64,000 nucleotides of DNA from Clostridia bacterium (GTDB taxonomy: Bacteria > Bacillota > Clostridia > Lachnospirales > Lachnospiraceae). The stretch lies in assembly GCA_910574255.1 (NCBI GenBank), contig CAJTAK010000006.1, positions 106,854-170,853 of the forward strand, given 5' to 3'. The position numbers were made by a program, and so were the translations under genes. Position 1 is the stretch's first letter. Each line of letters begins with the position of its first letter. The notes under the pieces were generated by a model that was not told where the DNA came from, ran no database searches, and was given only the letters and a program-made list of their open reading frames with translations. Shown here in pieces: positions 35,924-44,340 of the stretch.

Positions 35924-37339
35924 ATGAACAGGACAAAATTATCATGGACAGTTGCAAACATAGAGAAGATGCATAAGGACAAGAAAGTGCTTTCATTTGA
36001 CCATCAGATACAGCGGAAATCGGAGATTTGGAGCAATGCTCAAAAGTCACTTCTCATTCATTCCATGCTGGCAAATTATCCTGTGCCCAACATTTATGTG
36101 CTTCGGGAGGACAGCGAGCAGGTGGATGAAAAGAAGAAGCCCATCTTTAATTATTATGTCATGGATGGCAAGCAGAGGCTTACAAGCACACTGTCCTACA
36201 TATGGGGAGACTTCCCTTTGGATGATAACATTCCCAGCATCACTGTTGACGAGACAGAGTATGAGATTGCTGGGAAATATTTCTGCGACCTTGACGAGCC
36301 TGTGCAGTTTGAGATTAAGCGGTACAAGTTTGAAATCATTGCCTTTGAGGACTGCAGCAATCGGGAGATAGAGGAAATCTTTTTCCGATTGAATAACAGT
36401 ACAGCACTGACCAAATCTCAGATTGCCAAGGCAAAAATTGGTGTGGAGCTTGCTGGCATGGTCAATCAAATGCTTGGTTCGAGGTTCTTCACCACAAGCT
36501 GTAACTTTACAGGTGCCCAATTAAAGGCAAGCGATGATCAAAGATGCCTTTTGCAGGGGATGATGCTCCTTGATACTAACTATGTAGCAAACTTTGAACT
36601 GAAAGACTTTTCTGAAAATTCTATTTTGGAGTATTCAGAAAGCATAAGGGAGAATTACAGCGACAGGCAGAGCAACATGCTCAAATCTGCAATCGAATAC
36701 CTGACAGATGCCTTTCCCGAAAAGAATAAGCAGTTACGGAAAATCAATATTCCAATACTGATGTACCTTGCGGATGTGGCGATGGATGCAGAAATCAAGC
36801 CTATGCTTTTCAGACAGTGGTTTGAGTTTTTTACCAATGAGGATGAATTGTTTGAGGATTATAAGATGTTCTGCTCAACGGGCTCAACAAAATATGAGAA
36901 GATTATGGGGAGATTAGGCATAATGACCAAAAGTTTTTGTCTCCACCATGAGATTGAGATTCCTGAAGAACTGAAGGATACAGTGTCAACAGTGGAAGAA
37001 AAGGTTGCCCTGATAAAAGAAGAAAGGGAAAAGGAATCTTCTCTGGAAGCTGGTCCTATGCTGGAAGAAAAGGATGGCGGTGATGCCCCTGATGCTGGAA
37101 GTGCAGGGCAGGAGGAAGAAGCTGACGAACCATTACAGGAAGGGCAGCCATTATTGGAACAGGGAGAGCCTGAATCAAAGGAGCAGGGGGAAATATCTGC
37201 CGTTCAGAAGTGTGCAGATGCTCCCATGGAACAGGAGGATACCCCTGAAATTCAGAAAGAGATTACAGGGTATTGTGAGGATGAACCTGAACCTCCCAAA
37301 ACAGGAGAAGGCGATTCTCCTGTAGGTGCAGAGGGATGA
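35924..37339 (+). CDS. DUF262-domain protein with acidic tail
   Basis: 471 aa. The N-terminal part is a DUF262 (GmrSD N-terminal, ParB/Srx-like NTP-binding) domain: FDHQIQRKSEIWSNAQKS, YYVMDGKQRLTST and FRLNNSTALTKSQIAKAK. The last 100 residues are Glu/Pro/Gly-rich and unstructured. DUF262 is found in type IV restriction (GmrSD) and other defence proteins, but the partner nuclease domain DUF1524 is not visible, so a defence role is only possible. A role in element maintenance is equally likely. Confidence 0.8.
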   Translation: MNRTKLSWTVANIEKMHKDKKVLSFDHQIQRKSEIWSNAQKSLLIHSMLANYPVPNIYVLREDSEQVDEKKKPIFNYYVMDGKQRLTSTLSYIWGDFPLDDNIPSITVDETEYEIAGKYFCDLDEPVQFEIKRYKFEIIAFEDCSNREIEEIFFRLNNSTALTKSQIAKAKIGVELAGMVNQMLGSRFFTTSCNFTGAQLKASDDQRCLLQGMMLLDTNYVANFELKDFSENSILEYSESIRENYSDRQSNMLKSAIEYLTDAFPEKNKQLRKINIPILMYLADVAMDAEIKPMLFRQWFEFFTNEDELFEDYKMFCSTGSTKYEKIMGRLGIMTKSFCLHHEIEIPEELKDTVSTVEEKVALIKEEREKESSLEAGPMLEEKDGGDAPDAGSAGQEEEADEPLQEGQPLLEQGEPESKEQGEISAVQKCADAPMEQEDTPEIQKEITGYCEDEPEPPKTGEGDSPVGAEG

Positions 37340-37457
37340 TACAGCCTGCATGAAAAATTTCATATAGAGATGTGGCAGTTATCAGGGCCACAGGGCAGGG
37401 GCAGGCAGAAATGTCTGTCCTTGTTTTGAAATTACAGAAAGGAAAAAGTTAAGAACT

Positions 37458-37922
37458 ATGCAGATAACTTTTTATGATACCAGAGTTACAGGAAAACATA
37501 GAACCATACTGGTAGAGGAAAAGACGGTTGATTATACAGCGGACAGGCTGAACCAGCCAGCGGATGCGGTGGAAATGATCAATGACCTCACTTCTTTAAA
37601 GGAACTGGGTGAGGAACACTGCTATATGGTGGCCATGAACAATCGGAACAGGGTGATTGGGATTTTCCTTATTTCCAAAGGAACAGCAACCAACGGCCTT
37701 GTCGGTGCAAGGGAAGTCTTTATGAGGGCACTGCTTATTGGTGCAGTTAAGATTATCCTGCTCCACAACCATCCATCTGCGGACTGTGTTCCGAGCATGG
37801 AGGATAATCTGCTGACAAAAAGTATTTCAAAAGGTAAATCATTTACAGGTATTCATTTGTATGACCATATCATTGTCGGCGGTGATGCTTATTTCAGCTT
37901 TAAAGAGCATGAGATGCTCTGA
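37458..37922 (+). CDS. radC: RadC/JAB-domain protein
   Basis: 154-aa JAMM/MPN-fold protein of the RadC family. The metal motif is LLHNHPSADCVPSMED near residue 103, with an upstream Glu in GAREVFMRA. Common on ICEs and plasmids; a function in DNA repair is doubtful. AGAAAGG precedes the ATG. Followed 15 bp later by the J-domain gene. Confidence 0.9.
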   Translation: MQITFYDTRVTGKHRTILVEEKTVDYTADRLNQPADAVEMINDLTSLKELGEEHCYMVAMNNRNRVIGIFLISKGTATNGLVGAREVFMRALLIGAVKIILLHNHPSADCVPSMEDNLLTKSISKGKSFTGIHLYDHIIVGGDAYFSFKEHEML

Positions 37923-37936
37923 AAGGGTGGTGCTTT

Positions 37937-38449
37937 ATGAAATGGTTCAAAGATGTTAAATCGCTTGAAGAACTGCGGAAGCTGTATAGGAGGCTTGTTA
38001 TGGAGCATCATCCTGATAACGGCGGTTCAGAGGATATCATCAAAGAAGTCAATGCAGAGTATGACATCCTGTTCAAGAGGCTGAAAAGTGACTTTGAGCA
38101 TAAGGATACATACAAGGATGCAACCGACAAGCAGAAGCAGGCCTATGACTGGCAGAAAGACAAGCTGATCAGGGAAAAGGTCATGCAGCTTGCAAGGTTT
38201 GAAGGAATCAAGGTGGAGATTATCGGTGTCTGGATATGGGTGTCAAACTGCTATGACTACCGAAAGGAACTGAAAGGGTTAGGGTTCCACTGGGCAAGGC
38301 AGAAGCAGATGTGGTATCTGCATTTTGACGATTTCCATAAGTTTAGCTCAAAACCTGCTTCCATGAGCTATATCAGGGAAAAATATGGCTGTGTGGAAGT
38401 CAGGTTTAAAAAGGACACAGAGGAAAAGAAAAAGATTGCAAAAGCATAA
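37937..38449 (+). CDS. J-domain protein
   Basis: 170 aa. The first 60 residues are a DnaJ domain with the conserved HPD (EHHPDNGG at 24-31), so it could stimulate a DnaK ATPase. The C-terminal part has GVWIWVSNCYDYRKELKGLGF, a small WGxK-like nucleic-acid- or substrate-binding region. Such short J-proteins occur on mobile elements. AAGGGTGG precedes the ATG. Confidence 0.8.
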   Translation: MKWFKDVKSLEELRKLYRRLVMEHHPDNGGSEDIIKEVNAEYDILFKRLKSDFEHKDTYKDATDKQKQAYDWQKDKLIREKVMQLARFEGIKVEIIGVWIWVSNCYDYRKELKGLGFHWARQKQMWYLHFDDFHKFSSKPASMSYIREKYGCVEVRFKKDTEEKKKIAKA

Positions 38450-38468
38450 AGGAAAAGAGGTAGATATT

Positions 38469-38897
38469 ATGATGGATTTAAAGATTGCCAGCCCACAGGA
38501 GATTGCGAAATATTTCTCCCGTGAAGTGAACAACATGTTCTTCAAGCCTGATAAGATAGCAGAGGAACAGAGGGATTGCAGACAGATGGAGGATTTGGAT
38601 ATCTGCTGGATAAAGGTAATATCTGACAGCAGATACAGGACAGATTTGAGGAATGAAGCATCCGCAAAAACAGGCAGACAGCTTGCGGAGATTCCCTTTG
38701 TCCAGAAGAAGATGGAATCTGTCAGCAATGAGAAGATGGAAAAGGTGGCAAAGGAGATGGCGATGGACCACAGGACTTTGCAGCAGACTTTTTCAGGGCT
38801 TGTGTTCTACCATTTTCTACAGTCCTGTGATAAGGAAGAATCTGAAGAGCTTATTGCGGTTATGGGTGAATCCTTTTACAGGTTGCCCCTGATCTGA
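38469..38897 (+). CDS. hypothetical protein
   Basis: About 142 aa, helical and charged, no recognised family. Starts at tandem ATGs (38469/38472) after AAAAGAGG. It sits between the J-domain gene and another small gene, with tight spacing, so it is part of the operon. The frame is open upstream to 38385 but overlaps the J-domain gene. Confidence 0.55.
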   Translation: MMDLKIASPQEIAKYFSREVNNMFFKPDKIAEEQRDCRQMEDLDICWIKVISDSRYRTDLRNEASAKTGRQLAEIPFVQKKMESVSNEKMEKVAKEMAMDHRTLQQTFSGLVFYHFLQSCDKEESEELIAVMGESFYRLPLI

Positions 38898-38914
38898 AAG
38901 GAGAATGATGTTTT

Positions 38915-39184
38915 ATGGGAATTGATTTAAACGAAATCAGGAAGCATGTGGAGCTATATTTTAAAGAGCATCTTCCTAAATATACAGTATTGGAGATTAG
39001 GCAGAAATCTTATCATCCAGCGGACAATTATCTTTGGATGGTATCGGCAAAGAAAGAGGATGGCACTTATGCGGTGTGGACTGCATGGAATGAATCAAGC
39101 CAGAGCCTTAACTTTGGGCATTATAACCTGAAATCCATAGAGGACTGTGAAAAGGTGTTTGAAGAATTTTATTTTAAAGGATAG
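38915..39184 (+). CDS. small hypothetical protein
   Basis: 89 aa, soluble, with alternating strand pattern (YLWMVSAKKEDGTYAVWTAWN). Unknown family. AAAGGAG precedes the ATG. Followed by a stem around AACAGGGG / CCCCTGT (about 39185-39233). Confidence 0.55.
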   Translation: MGIDLNEIRKHVELYFKEHLPKYTVLEIRQKSYHPADNYLWMVSAKKEDGTYAVWTAWNESSQSLNFGHYNLKSIEDCEKVFEEFYFKG

Positions 39185-39297
39185 GAACAGGGGAACTCTG
39201 GCTTTCGGGCTGGGGTTCCTTAATATCCCCTGTCAGACCTTGAAATCAACGGGGTTTGATAGTATACTAAAAGAAGCAGAGGGAAGGAATCGTAAGG

Positions 39298-40257
39298 ATG
39301 GCAAAGAAAACACAGGACTTAAAACCAGATACAGTGCTAAAGAATTACTGGAGTGGTAATGAGCAGTTTGCCGACCTCTTCAATGCAGTGCTGTTTGAGG
39401 GAAAACAGGCCATCAGGCCAGAGGAGCTGGAGGATGTGGATACGGAGGAATCCTCTGTATTGGAGCATAAGGACTATGCGGAGAGCATCAGGGCATCCAG
39501 AGACAATATAAAGGTAAGCAAGAGATCCACCGCATTTGGAGTGGAGCTTGTGATGCTGGGAATGGAATCACAGGAGCATATCCACTATGCAATGCCTATG
39601 CGAATTATGGGATATGACTACGGCACTTATAAAAAGCAGTATGACAGCAATGCTAAGAAGTATCAGACAGCAAAGGGGCTGGAAGAAGATGAATACCTGT
39701 CGGGGATGAAAAAGACAGACAGGTTTATCCCAGTCATTACGATGGTTGTCTACTATGGTGAGAAGCCATGGGATGGGGCAGTATCGCTCCATGGGATGTT
39801 AAATATTCCCGAAGAAATGAAAGCATTTGTGAATGACTATAAGATTCTGCTTGTGGAGGCGAGGGAGAACAGCCTGATTCTCCATAATATGAAGAATGTG
39901 GCTTTTTTCAATCTGATGAAAGTGATTCTTGATAAAAGCCTGTCAAGGGATGAAGCAAGGAAAAAAGTCATAGACTATGCAAGGGAACACAAGGTAGATA
40001 AGTCTGTGATTATGACAGTGGCAGGAGCAACCAACTGTAAGATTGATTATAATGCGTTATCTGAGAAAGGAGATTTTGATATGTGTACTTTGTTTGATGA
40101 AATTGCAAAAGAAAATGAAGCAAAGGGCATTGTTGAGACAGGATTTGATTTTGGGCTTTCTGAAAATGATATATTGAAAAGGTTGCAGGAGAAACTGAAC
40201 CTGTCATTGCAGATGGCACAGGAATATATCAAAATGTTTGGAAAGCAGACAGTGTAA
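39298..40257 (+). CDS. Rpn/YhgA-like PD-(D/E)XK nuclease family protein
   Basis: 319 aa. The N-terminal part reads as the Rpn-family core: KNYWSGNEQFADLFNAVLF, then VSKRSTAFGVELVMLGMESQ and FIPVITMVVYYGEKPW. These nucleases promote recombination or act in abortive defence; they are abundant in Lachnospiraceae. Followed by a clear terminator. Confidence 0.8.
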   Translation: MAKKTQDLKPDTVLKNYWSGNEQFADLFNAVLFEGKQAIRPEELEDVDTEESSVLEHKDYAESIRASRDNIKVSKRSTAFGVELVMLGMESQEHIHYAMPMRIMGYDYGTYKKQYDSNAKKYQTAKGLEEDEYLSGMKKTDRFIPVITMVVYYGEKPWDGAVSLHGMLNIPEEMKAFVNDYKILLVEARENSLILHNMKNVAFFNLMKVILDKSLSRDEARKKVIDYAREHKVDKSVIMTVAGATNCKIDYNALSEKGDFDMCTLFDEIAKENEAKGIVETGFDFGLSENDILKRLQEKLNLSLQMAQEYIKMFGKQTV

Positions 40258-40281
40258 GAAACTGACTGTAAAGGCATTATG

Positions 40282-40306
40282 AATCCCCCTTAAGATGGGG
40301 GATTTT
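40282..40306 (+). terminator. terminator after Rpn gene
   Basis: AATCCCCC / GGGGGATT stem then TTTTG. Confidence 0.75.
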
Positions 40307-40316
40307 GTCATTTGGA

Positions 40317-40455
40317 GCTAGACAAGCCTTGTCTAGCATAGGAATGTCAGTTTTTCCAGTAAAATCAATACTTTCAGGGGTTTTGGAGCGGAGAAGAAGT
40401 CTATTTTTTCCTTATATATAATATATACTTTAGCTGTTGTTAGAATATATGGTTT
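40317..40455 (-). repeat. linker repeat L3 (reversed copy)
   Basis: The reverse complement carries TTATATATAAGGAAAA, an ACTGGAAAA stretch and the stem GCTAGACAA / TTGTCTAGC, matching L1 and L4. It lies left of E3, whereas L1 and L4 lie right of E1 and E4. Confidence 0.6.
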
Positions 40456-40476
40456 AAGTATTTTCTGATAAAAAAA

Positions 40477-40616
40477 TCTGCCTCATAAAAGAAAAAGGTA
40501 GGTATGGGCTGTATTGGAATGGAATTGCATGTTAAAGAAAAATAAGATTGTCTTTTTTTGACAGGTAGTAGCCATTACAGAACCTGAATCCCTTATTTTT
40601 CTTTTTAATAGGCAGA
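40477..40616. repeat. palindromic element E3
   Basis: Arms TCTGCCTCATAAAAGAAAAA and TTTTTCTTTTTAATAGGCAGA. The right half (TTACAGAACCTGAATCCC) matches E4 in the same orientation. Confidence 0.8.
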
Positions 40617-40659
40617 TGTTTTTTGTTTTAGAAAAATTCTGATTTTAGTTATAATTTAT

Positions 40660-40861
40660 ATGGCAGGTGTCTATAATGTATAGCCCCACAAAGGGGAGGC
40701 CCTTATCGGGCCTGCAACCTGTAAATGCAAAAAATTGGAGGATGGCGGTACATAAACAGCCATTTTTTCAAAGGGTTCACGGCATGTTGCCCTAATGGGA
40801 GCAGGTTAGCTGAATAAACAAGATAAGCCTTATGTTTATGTGAACACAGGCTTATTTTTTT
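40660..40861 (+). ncRNA. candidate stand-alone small RNA with terminator
   Basis: Preceded by TATAAT at 40648. Contains stems CCCC/GGGG, AGGCCC/GGGCCT, and a GGAGGATGGCGGTACATA segment that echoes the GGAGGCTGGTACATA segment of leader RNAs A and B. It ends with ATAAGCCT / AGGCTTAT followed by TTTTTTT (40823-40861), a strong terminator. No ORF with a ribosome site lies inside. Confidence 0.6.
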
Positions 40862-40927
40862 GACGTTTTTAATATAGATTAGGATTTTTGGAACAGAAAT
40901 CACTAAGCATATAGGTTATATGTAATG

Positions 40928-41012
40928 GGTGCAATATGTATACTATATTTTCCTTGCATTGATAATGAGAGTACGTTATACTTGAATGGTATAGGGGCAA
41001 CATGTTGAACAT
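40928..41012 (+). promoter_or_regulatory. promoter with operators for membrane gene
   Basis: TTGCAT (40954-40959), 17 bp, TATACT (40977-40982). Flanked by GGGTGCAATATGTA upstream and GGGGCAACATGTTGAACAT downstream; the 11-bp palindrome ATGTTGAACAT (41002-41012) recurs at 42218. Confidence 0.6.
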
Positions 41013-41168
41013 ATTATAATTTGATTTTAAGTGAAACTTTTTGGAGAAAACAGTGCTCCCTTATATAACAGGGTAAAAACCTGAAAATATTACAGCTAAA
41101 GGAGATACCTATGAGAAGAATGATGAACACACTATCGGTTGGCACACGGAGGAAAGGGGTTGAATGAT

Positions 41169-41771
41169 ATGGGAGAAGTAAAAACAAAACACAGGAAGCT
41201 GACAATAATAGATATCCTTTATGATGACACCTTATGGATAGTTTTCTATATCTTTAATACCCTGTATGCATTTGGAAGGGTGATGGTCAGGTATAATTAC
41301 AGTTCCGTTGCGGACAGCAATCCAATATCGGTGGCCCTGCACGGCGGGTTTTACCTTATATGTGCTATGGTAGTCGGCGGACAATGTATGGGAGCCAGAT
41401 TTGCAAGATGCAGTGTGATGGAAATGCTTTATTTTGGTTTGAGAATAATATTCCTCTGCCCGCAGTTTTCGGAGACCTTTTCTTACCTGCTGGCAGCACG
41501 GGTTATCTGTATTCTGGTTGGGGCATTTATGGGGGTTATAGTGTTTAAGAAACAATACAGGGAAATGGATAAAAAGTATCACTTCCGTTGGAAAGTCATT
41601 TTACCCGTGGCGGTGTTAAGTATTGTTCTGTTTGTCATAGTTTACCATGAATATGTGATGCAGATGATAGGGGGAGCGTTTATAATCGCAATAATAGCAG
41701 TATTTTGCAACTTAGGGGGCGTGAATGTAATCCCGATTGAGGATATAGATTCTATAATCTTGAAAAAATAA
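41169..41771 (+). CDS. multi-pass membrane protein
   Basis: About 200 aa with five or six predicted membrane helices (for example LWIVFYIFNTLYAFG, GGFYLICAMVVGGQC, VILPVAVLSIVLFVIVY). No family recognised. The ATG at 41169 is preferred to 41139 by hydropathy; the ribosome site GGAAAGGGG lies a little far. It is under the putative XRE-controlled promoter, followed by a strong terminator. Confidence 0.65.
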   Translation: MGEVKTKHRKLTIIDILYDDTLWIVFYIFNTLYAFGRVMVRYNYSSVADSNPISVALHGGFYLICAMVVGGQCMGARFARCSVMEMLYFGLRIIFLCPQFSETFSYLLAARVICILVGAFMGVIVFKKQYREMDKKYHFRWKVILPVAVLSIVLFVIVYHEYVMQMIGGAFIIAIIAVFCNLGGVNVIPIEDIDSIILKK

Positions 41772-41845
41772 CAGGGAGAAGAATTTATACAGAATTTTAT
41801 AATATGGTAAGAAAAGAACTGAGGAAAATCTGCATAGAGAAAAAC

Positions 41846-41889
41846 AAGCCTTATGTTCCCTGGAAGAGGGGAACATGGGCTTATTTTTT
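41846..41889 (+). terminator. terminator between membrane gene and XRE gene
   Basis: AAGCC..ATGTTCCC / GGGGAACATGGGCTT then A and seven T. It overlaps the 3' end of the convergent XRE gene. Confidence 0.8.
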
Positions 41890-42153
41890 TCGCTTCTTTC
41901 TATGGAAATTGATGATTTCCTCTTTCCGCTCATTGATTGCGGTGATTTCTTCCTCTGTTGCAGTGAACAGCAGAATATCCTCTACCCTGCAGTCCAGTAT
42001 CAGGCACAACTCATTGAGGGTGTTGGAGCTTATCGGCTCTCCATGCCCCATTCTTCTAAGTGTATTGCTGCTGATCCCCCAATGGTAGATAAGCTGATAT
42101 TTCGTGATTTCTTTTTCTTTCATGGTAGCCCATAGCGGTTCATATGAAATCAT
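41881..42153 (-). CDS. XRE/Cro-type repressor
   Basis: About 90 aa: a single helix-turn-helix domain (ITKYQLIYHWGISSNTLRRM ... LNELCLILDCRVEDILLF). Start at 42153 (MISYEPL), with AAAGGGGG upstream; the open frame to 42192 adds an unlikely tail. It is divergent from the 42427 lipoprotein, and two promoters in its neighbourhood share candidate operators, so it probably represses both. Confidence 0.82.
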   Translation of the reverse strand: MISYEPLWATMKEKEITKYQLIYHWGISSNTLRRMGHGEPISSNTLNELCLILDCRVEDILLFTATEEEITAINERKEEIINFHRKKRKK

Positions 42154-42216
42154 GCAGATTCCCCCTTTCCATTCAGGGTTCCCAATATTCATATGTTCAT
42201 TCTAGTATCAATGCAA

Positions 42217-42325
42217 AATGTTGAACATTCATTATGTTTAATAGGGGTCACATATTGAATATATACCTTGCACAACGGTGGCAGGTACGTTATAATACAG
42301 TAGGGATAGGGGTAATATGTAATCC
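42217..42325 (+). promoter_or_regulatory. promoter and operators upstream of lipoprotein
   Basis: TTGCAC (42268-42273), 17 bp, TATAAT (42291-42296). Operators: ATGTTGAACAT at 42218, GGGGTCACATATTGAA at 42244 and GGGGTAATATGTAA at about 42308. The core promoter and both GGGG boxes resemble the 40928-41012 region. Confidence 0.65.
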
Positions 42326-42426
42326 ATAAATAAGCGGATTCTCGATTACTTATGGACAGGGATATATCCCCAGATAAAATACAAAAGGGCAGGATGGCAG
42401 AAATCCTGAATATGAGGAGGAAGAAA

Positions 42427-43200
42427 ATGAAAAAGAGAGTTGTGATTGTTTTACTGACAGGATTGGTTATTGCATCCCTTGCAGGGTGTGGAGCAAAGGC
42501 AGATGCAACAGATCAGGAGGTTTCTGAAAGCAGTAGTGCTGAAACAGAGACAGATGATGAAATCACAGACGAAGAAGTTGTTGGAGATGACACTGAAGAC
42601 GAAGAAGAGCTTGGAGATACTAATTATAATGGTATTATTCTGTTTGCAGAAAAAGAATCTAAAGACTTTGATGCATTAGATGAAATTGAGTATACATCCT
42701 ATAATGGATATCTTACTGCAGAATCATATGTTCCTATTTTGGATGGAGATGGTTATTGGATTGGTAGCATTGAACCTGGAACAACTGTTTCTATTACAGG
42801 AATGAGTACAGATTTGTGGGCAAGATTTGAGAATCCGATTGAAGGTATAGATTACGATTATCTATATGTAAGAAACGAAATGGTTACATCAGAAAGAATT
42901 CATCTTAATGCCACAACCATGAAGGAAGGACTTGAAAATTATATTAATACTTATGGTTTTGAAGAAATCGAATATACATTCTTAAATGAAAATGCTTCTG
43001 ATATGGAATTTTATGAGTTTAGGATGGATTCTGAATATGAAGACCAAATGATGTATGAATATTGGATAGGAGAATTAATTTCCGATGGCAATGTTAATCC
43101 ATTGCATTATGGAACTCTTTATATTGAATGTGAAGAGGATACAGATGGTTGGATTATCTGCAGAGTTTATTACAAAGATTTGATTGAATTTGAAAACTAA
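42427..43200 (+). CDS. lipoprotein with SH3-like segment
   Basis: About 257 aa. Signal and lipobox: LLTGLVIASLAGC. An acidic linker follows, then a segment with AESYVPILDGDGYWIGSIEPG that looks like a bacterial SH3-type repeat. Start at 42427 with GAGGAGGAAG upstream. Two lipoproteins of the same type lie in tandem here. Surface role unknown. Confidence 0.7.
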   Translation: MKKRVVIVLLTGLVIASLAGCGAKADATDQEVSESSSAETETDDEITDEEVVGDDTEDEEELGDTNYNGIILFAEKESKDFDALDEIEYTSYNGYLTAESYVPILDGDGYWIGSIEPGTTVSITGMSTDLWARFENPIEGIDYDYLYVRNEMVTSERIHLNATTMKEGLENYINTYGFEEIEYTFLNENASDMEFYEFRMDSEYEDQMMYEYWIGELISDGNVNPLHYGTLYIECEEDTDGWIICRVYYKDLIEFEN

Positions 43201-43204
43201 ATGG

Positions 43205-43230
43205 CAGGGAGAACAGAGATGTTCTCCCTG
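43205..43230 (+). terminator. terminator between lipoprotein genes
   Basis: CAGGGAGAAC / GTTCTCCCTG perfect 10-bp stem, then TTTAG. Confidence 0.7.
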
Positions 43231-43319
43231 TTTAGTTATATTTGTTCATTTTTTATTTATAATATAAAAGCTTATTTTAGGCTAAAAAAAAATTTAAATT
43301 TTGAAAGGAGAAAATTGTT

Positions 43320-44258
43320 ATGAAGAGGATGAAAATTTGGGCAATCATTATGGTTGCAATTATGGTACTTACTGCATGTGGAAATACAAAAGAAGTAAAT
43401 AACATAGACACAGAAACAAAGGAAAGTAATATTAGTGAGGATATTAACTCTAACAAAACTGAAGCTGTTTCTGAGAAAACTGTAGAATCAGAAATTGCAT
43501 TAGAAGATACAACTGATGTCAATAGTATGATTACAGAAAGGGATGATTCAGAATTGAACTTAAAGTCATATCACTATAGTATGGAAGATAGAACAGTTTG
43601 TGATGAAGGAGAAGATGTCTTTAGTTCTGTAATGTTTGATGAATCCAATTCTACAAATTATGTTACAACTGGAAAAGTGCCAATCTATGCACAGAACGGT
43701 ATAAGGATTGGCTATGCGAATGAGGATGTTGATATTATTGTAATGGGAACTTATGGTGATTGGTGCCGCTTTTATTTGGATAAGGATATGAGGTATGCAA
43801 GACTTTCCGATATTGAGGCAAATGCTATTACTATGGATGAAAGAGATGCAATAGTAGAAGAAGTAAATAAGCAGGCAGAGACTTCTGTGAAGGCAGAGAC
43901 TCCTGTGGATATAACTTCTGTTGAACCACCTGTGGTGGATAATACTGATACTCCTGTTGCACCTGAACCTGTAGAAGAACCTACTACAAGTGATAAATAT
44001 ACTCCTGAAGAAGCTATGGCTATTTTTCGTGCAGGTATGGAAGCTGGTGGTATGACTTGGAATCCTGCTTTAAAAGATGGTGGCAGTTGGGGTACTGGTT
44101 TTATGTATTTTGATAAAGGTTATCCTGAATGGGCTGCGGAAACAAACCTTGAATCTGCTGCTATTGGTGGACATGGAGGTAATTCGTGGACTGAATTTTA
44201 TTTTGAAGTAACAGGTTCAGATGACGAATGTGTATATTATACAATGTGGAGACCATAA
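43320..44258 (+). CDS. lipoprotein, second of tandem pair
   Basis: 312 aa. Signal and lipobox: IIMVAIMVLTAC. Contains TGKVPIYAQNGIRIGYA, an SH3-like segment as in the preceding lipoprotein, a Pro/Thr/Glu-rich linker and a C-terminal domain rich in Gly/Trp (MTWNPALKDGGSWGTGF). AAAGGAG precedes the ATG. AT-rich. Unknown function; possibly surface or conjugation-interference proteins. Confidence 0.68.
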   Translation: MKRMKIWAIIMVAIMVLTACGNTKEVNNIDTETKESNISEDINSNKTEAVSEKTVESEIALEDTTDVNSMITERDDSELNLKSYHYSMEDRTVCDEGEDVFSSVMFDESNSTNYVTTGKVPIYAQNGIRIGYANEDVDIIVMGTYGDWCRFYLDKDMRYARLSDIEANAITMDERDAIVEEVNKQAETSVKAETPVDITSVEPPVVDNTDTPVAPEPVEEPTTSDKYTPEEAMAIFRAGMEAGGMTWNPALKDGGSWGTGFMYFDKGYPEWAAETNLESAAIGGHGGNSWTEFYFEVTGSDDECVYYTMWRP

Positions 44259-44264
44259 TTTTGA

Positions 44265-44340
44265 AAGAGCTTAGAGAAATCTAAGCTCTTAAATAGACAA
44301 AAAAGATTATCTATTCGATTAAGAAGCAGATAATCTTTTT
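44265..44340. terminator. tandem bidirectional terminators
   Basis: AAGAGCTTAG / CTAAGCTCTT (44265-44290) followed by AAAAGATTATCT / AGATAATCTTTTT (44300-44340). They lie between convergent genes. Confidence 0.75.
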
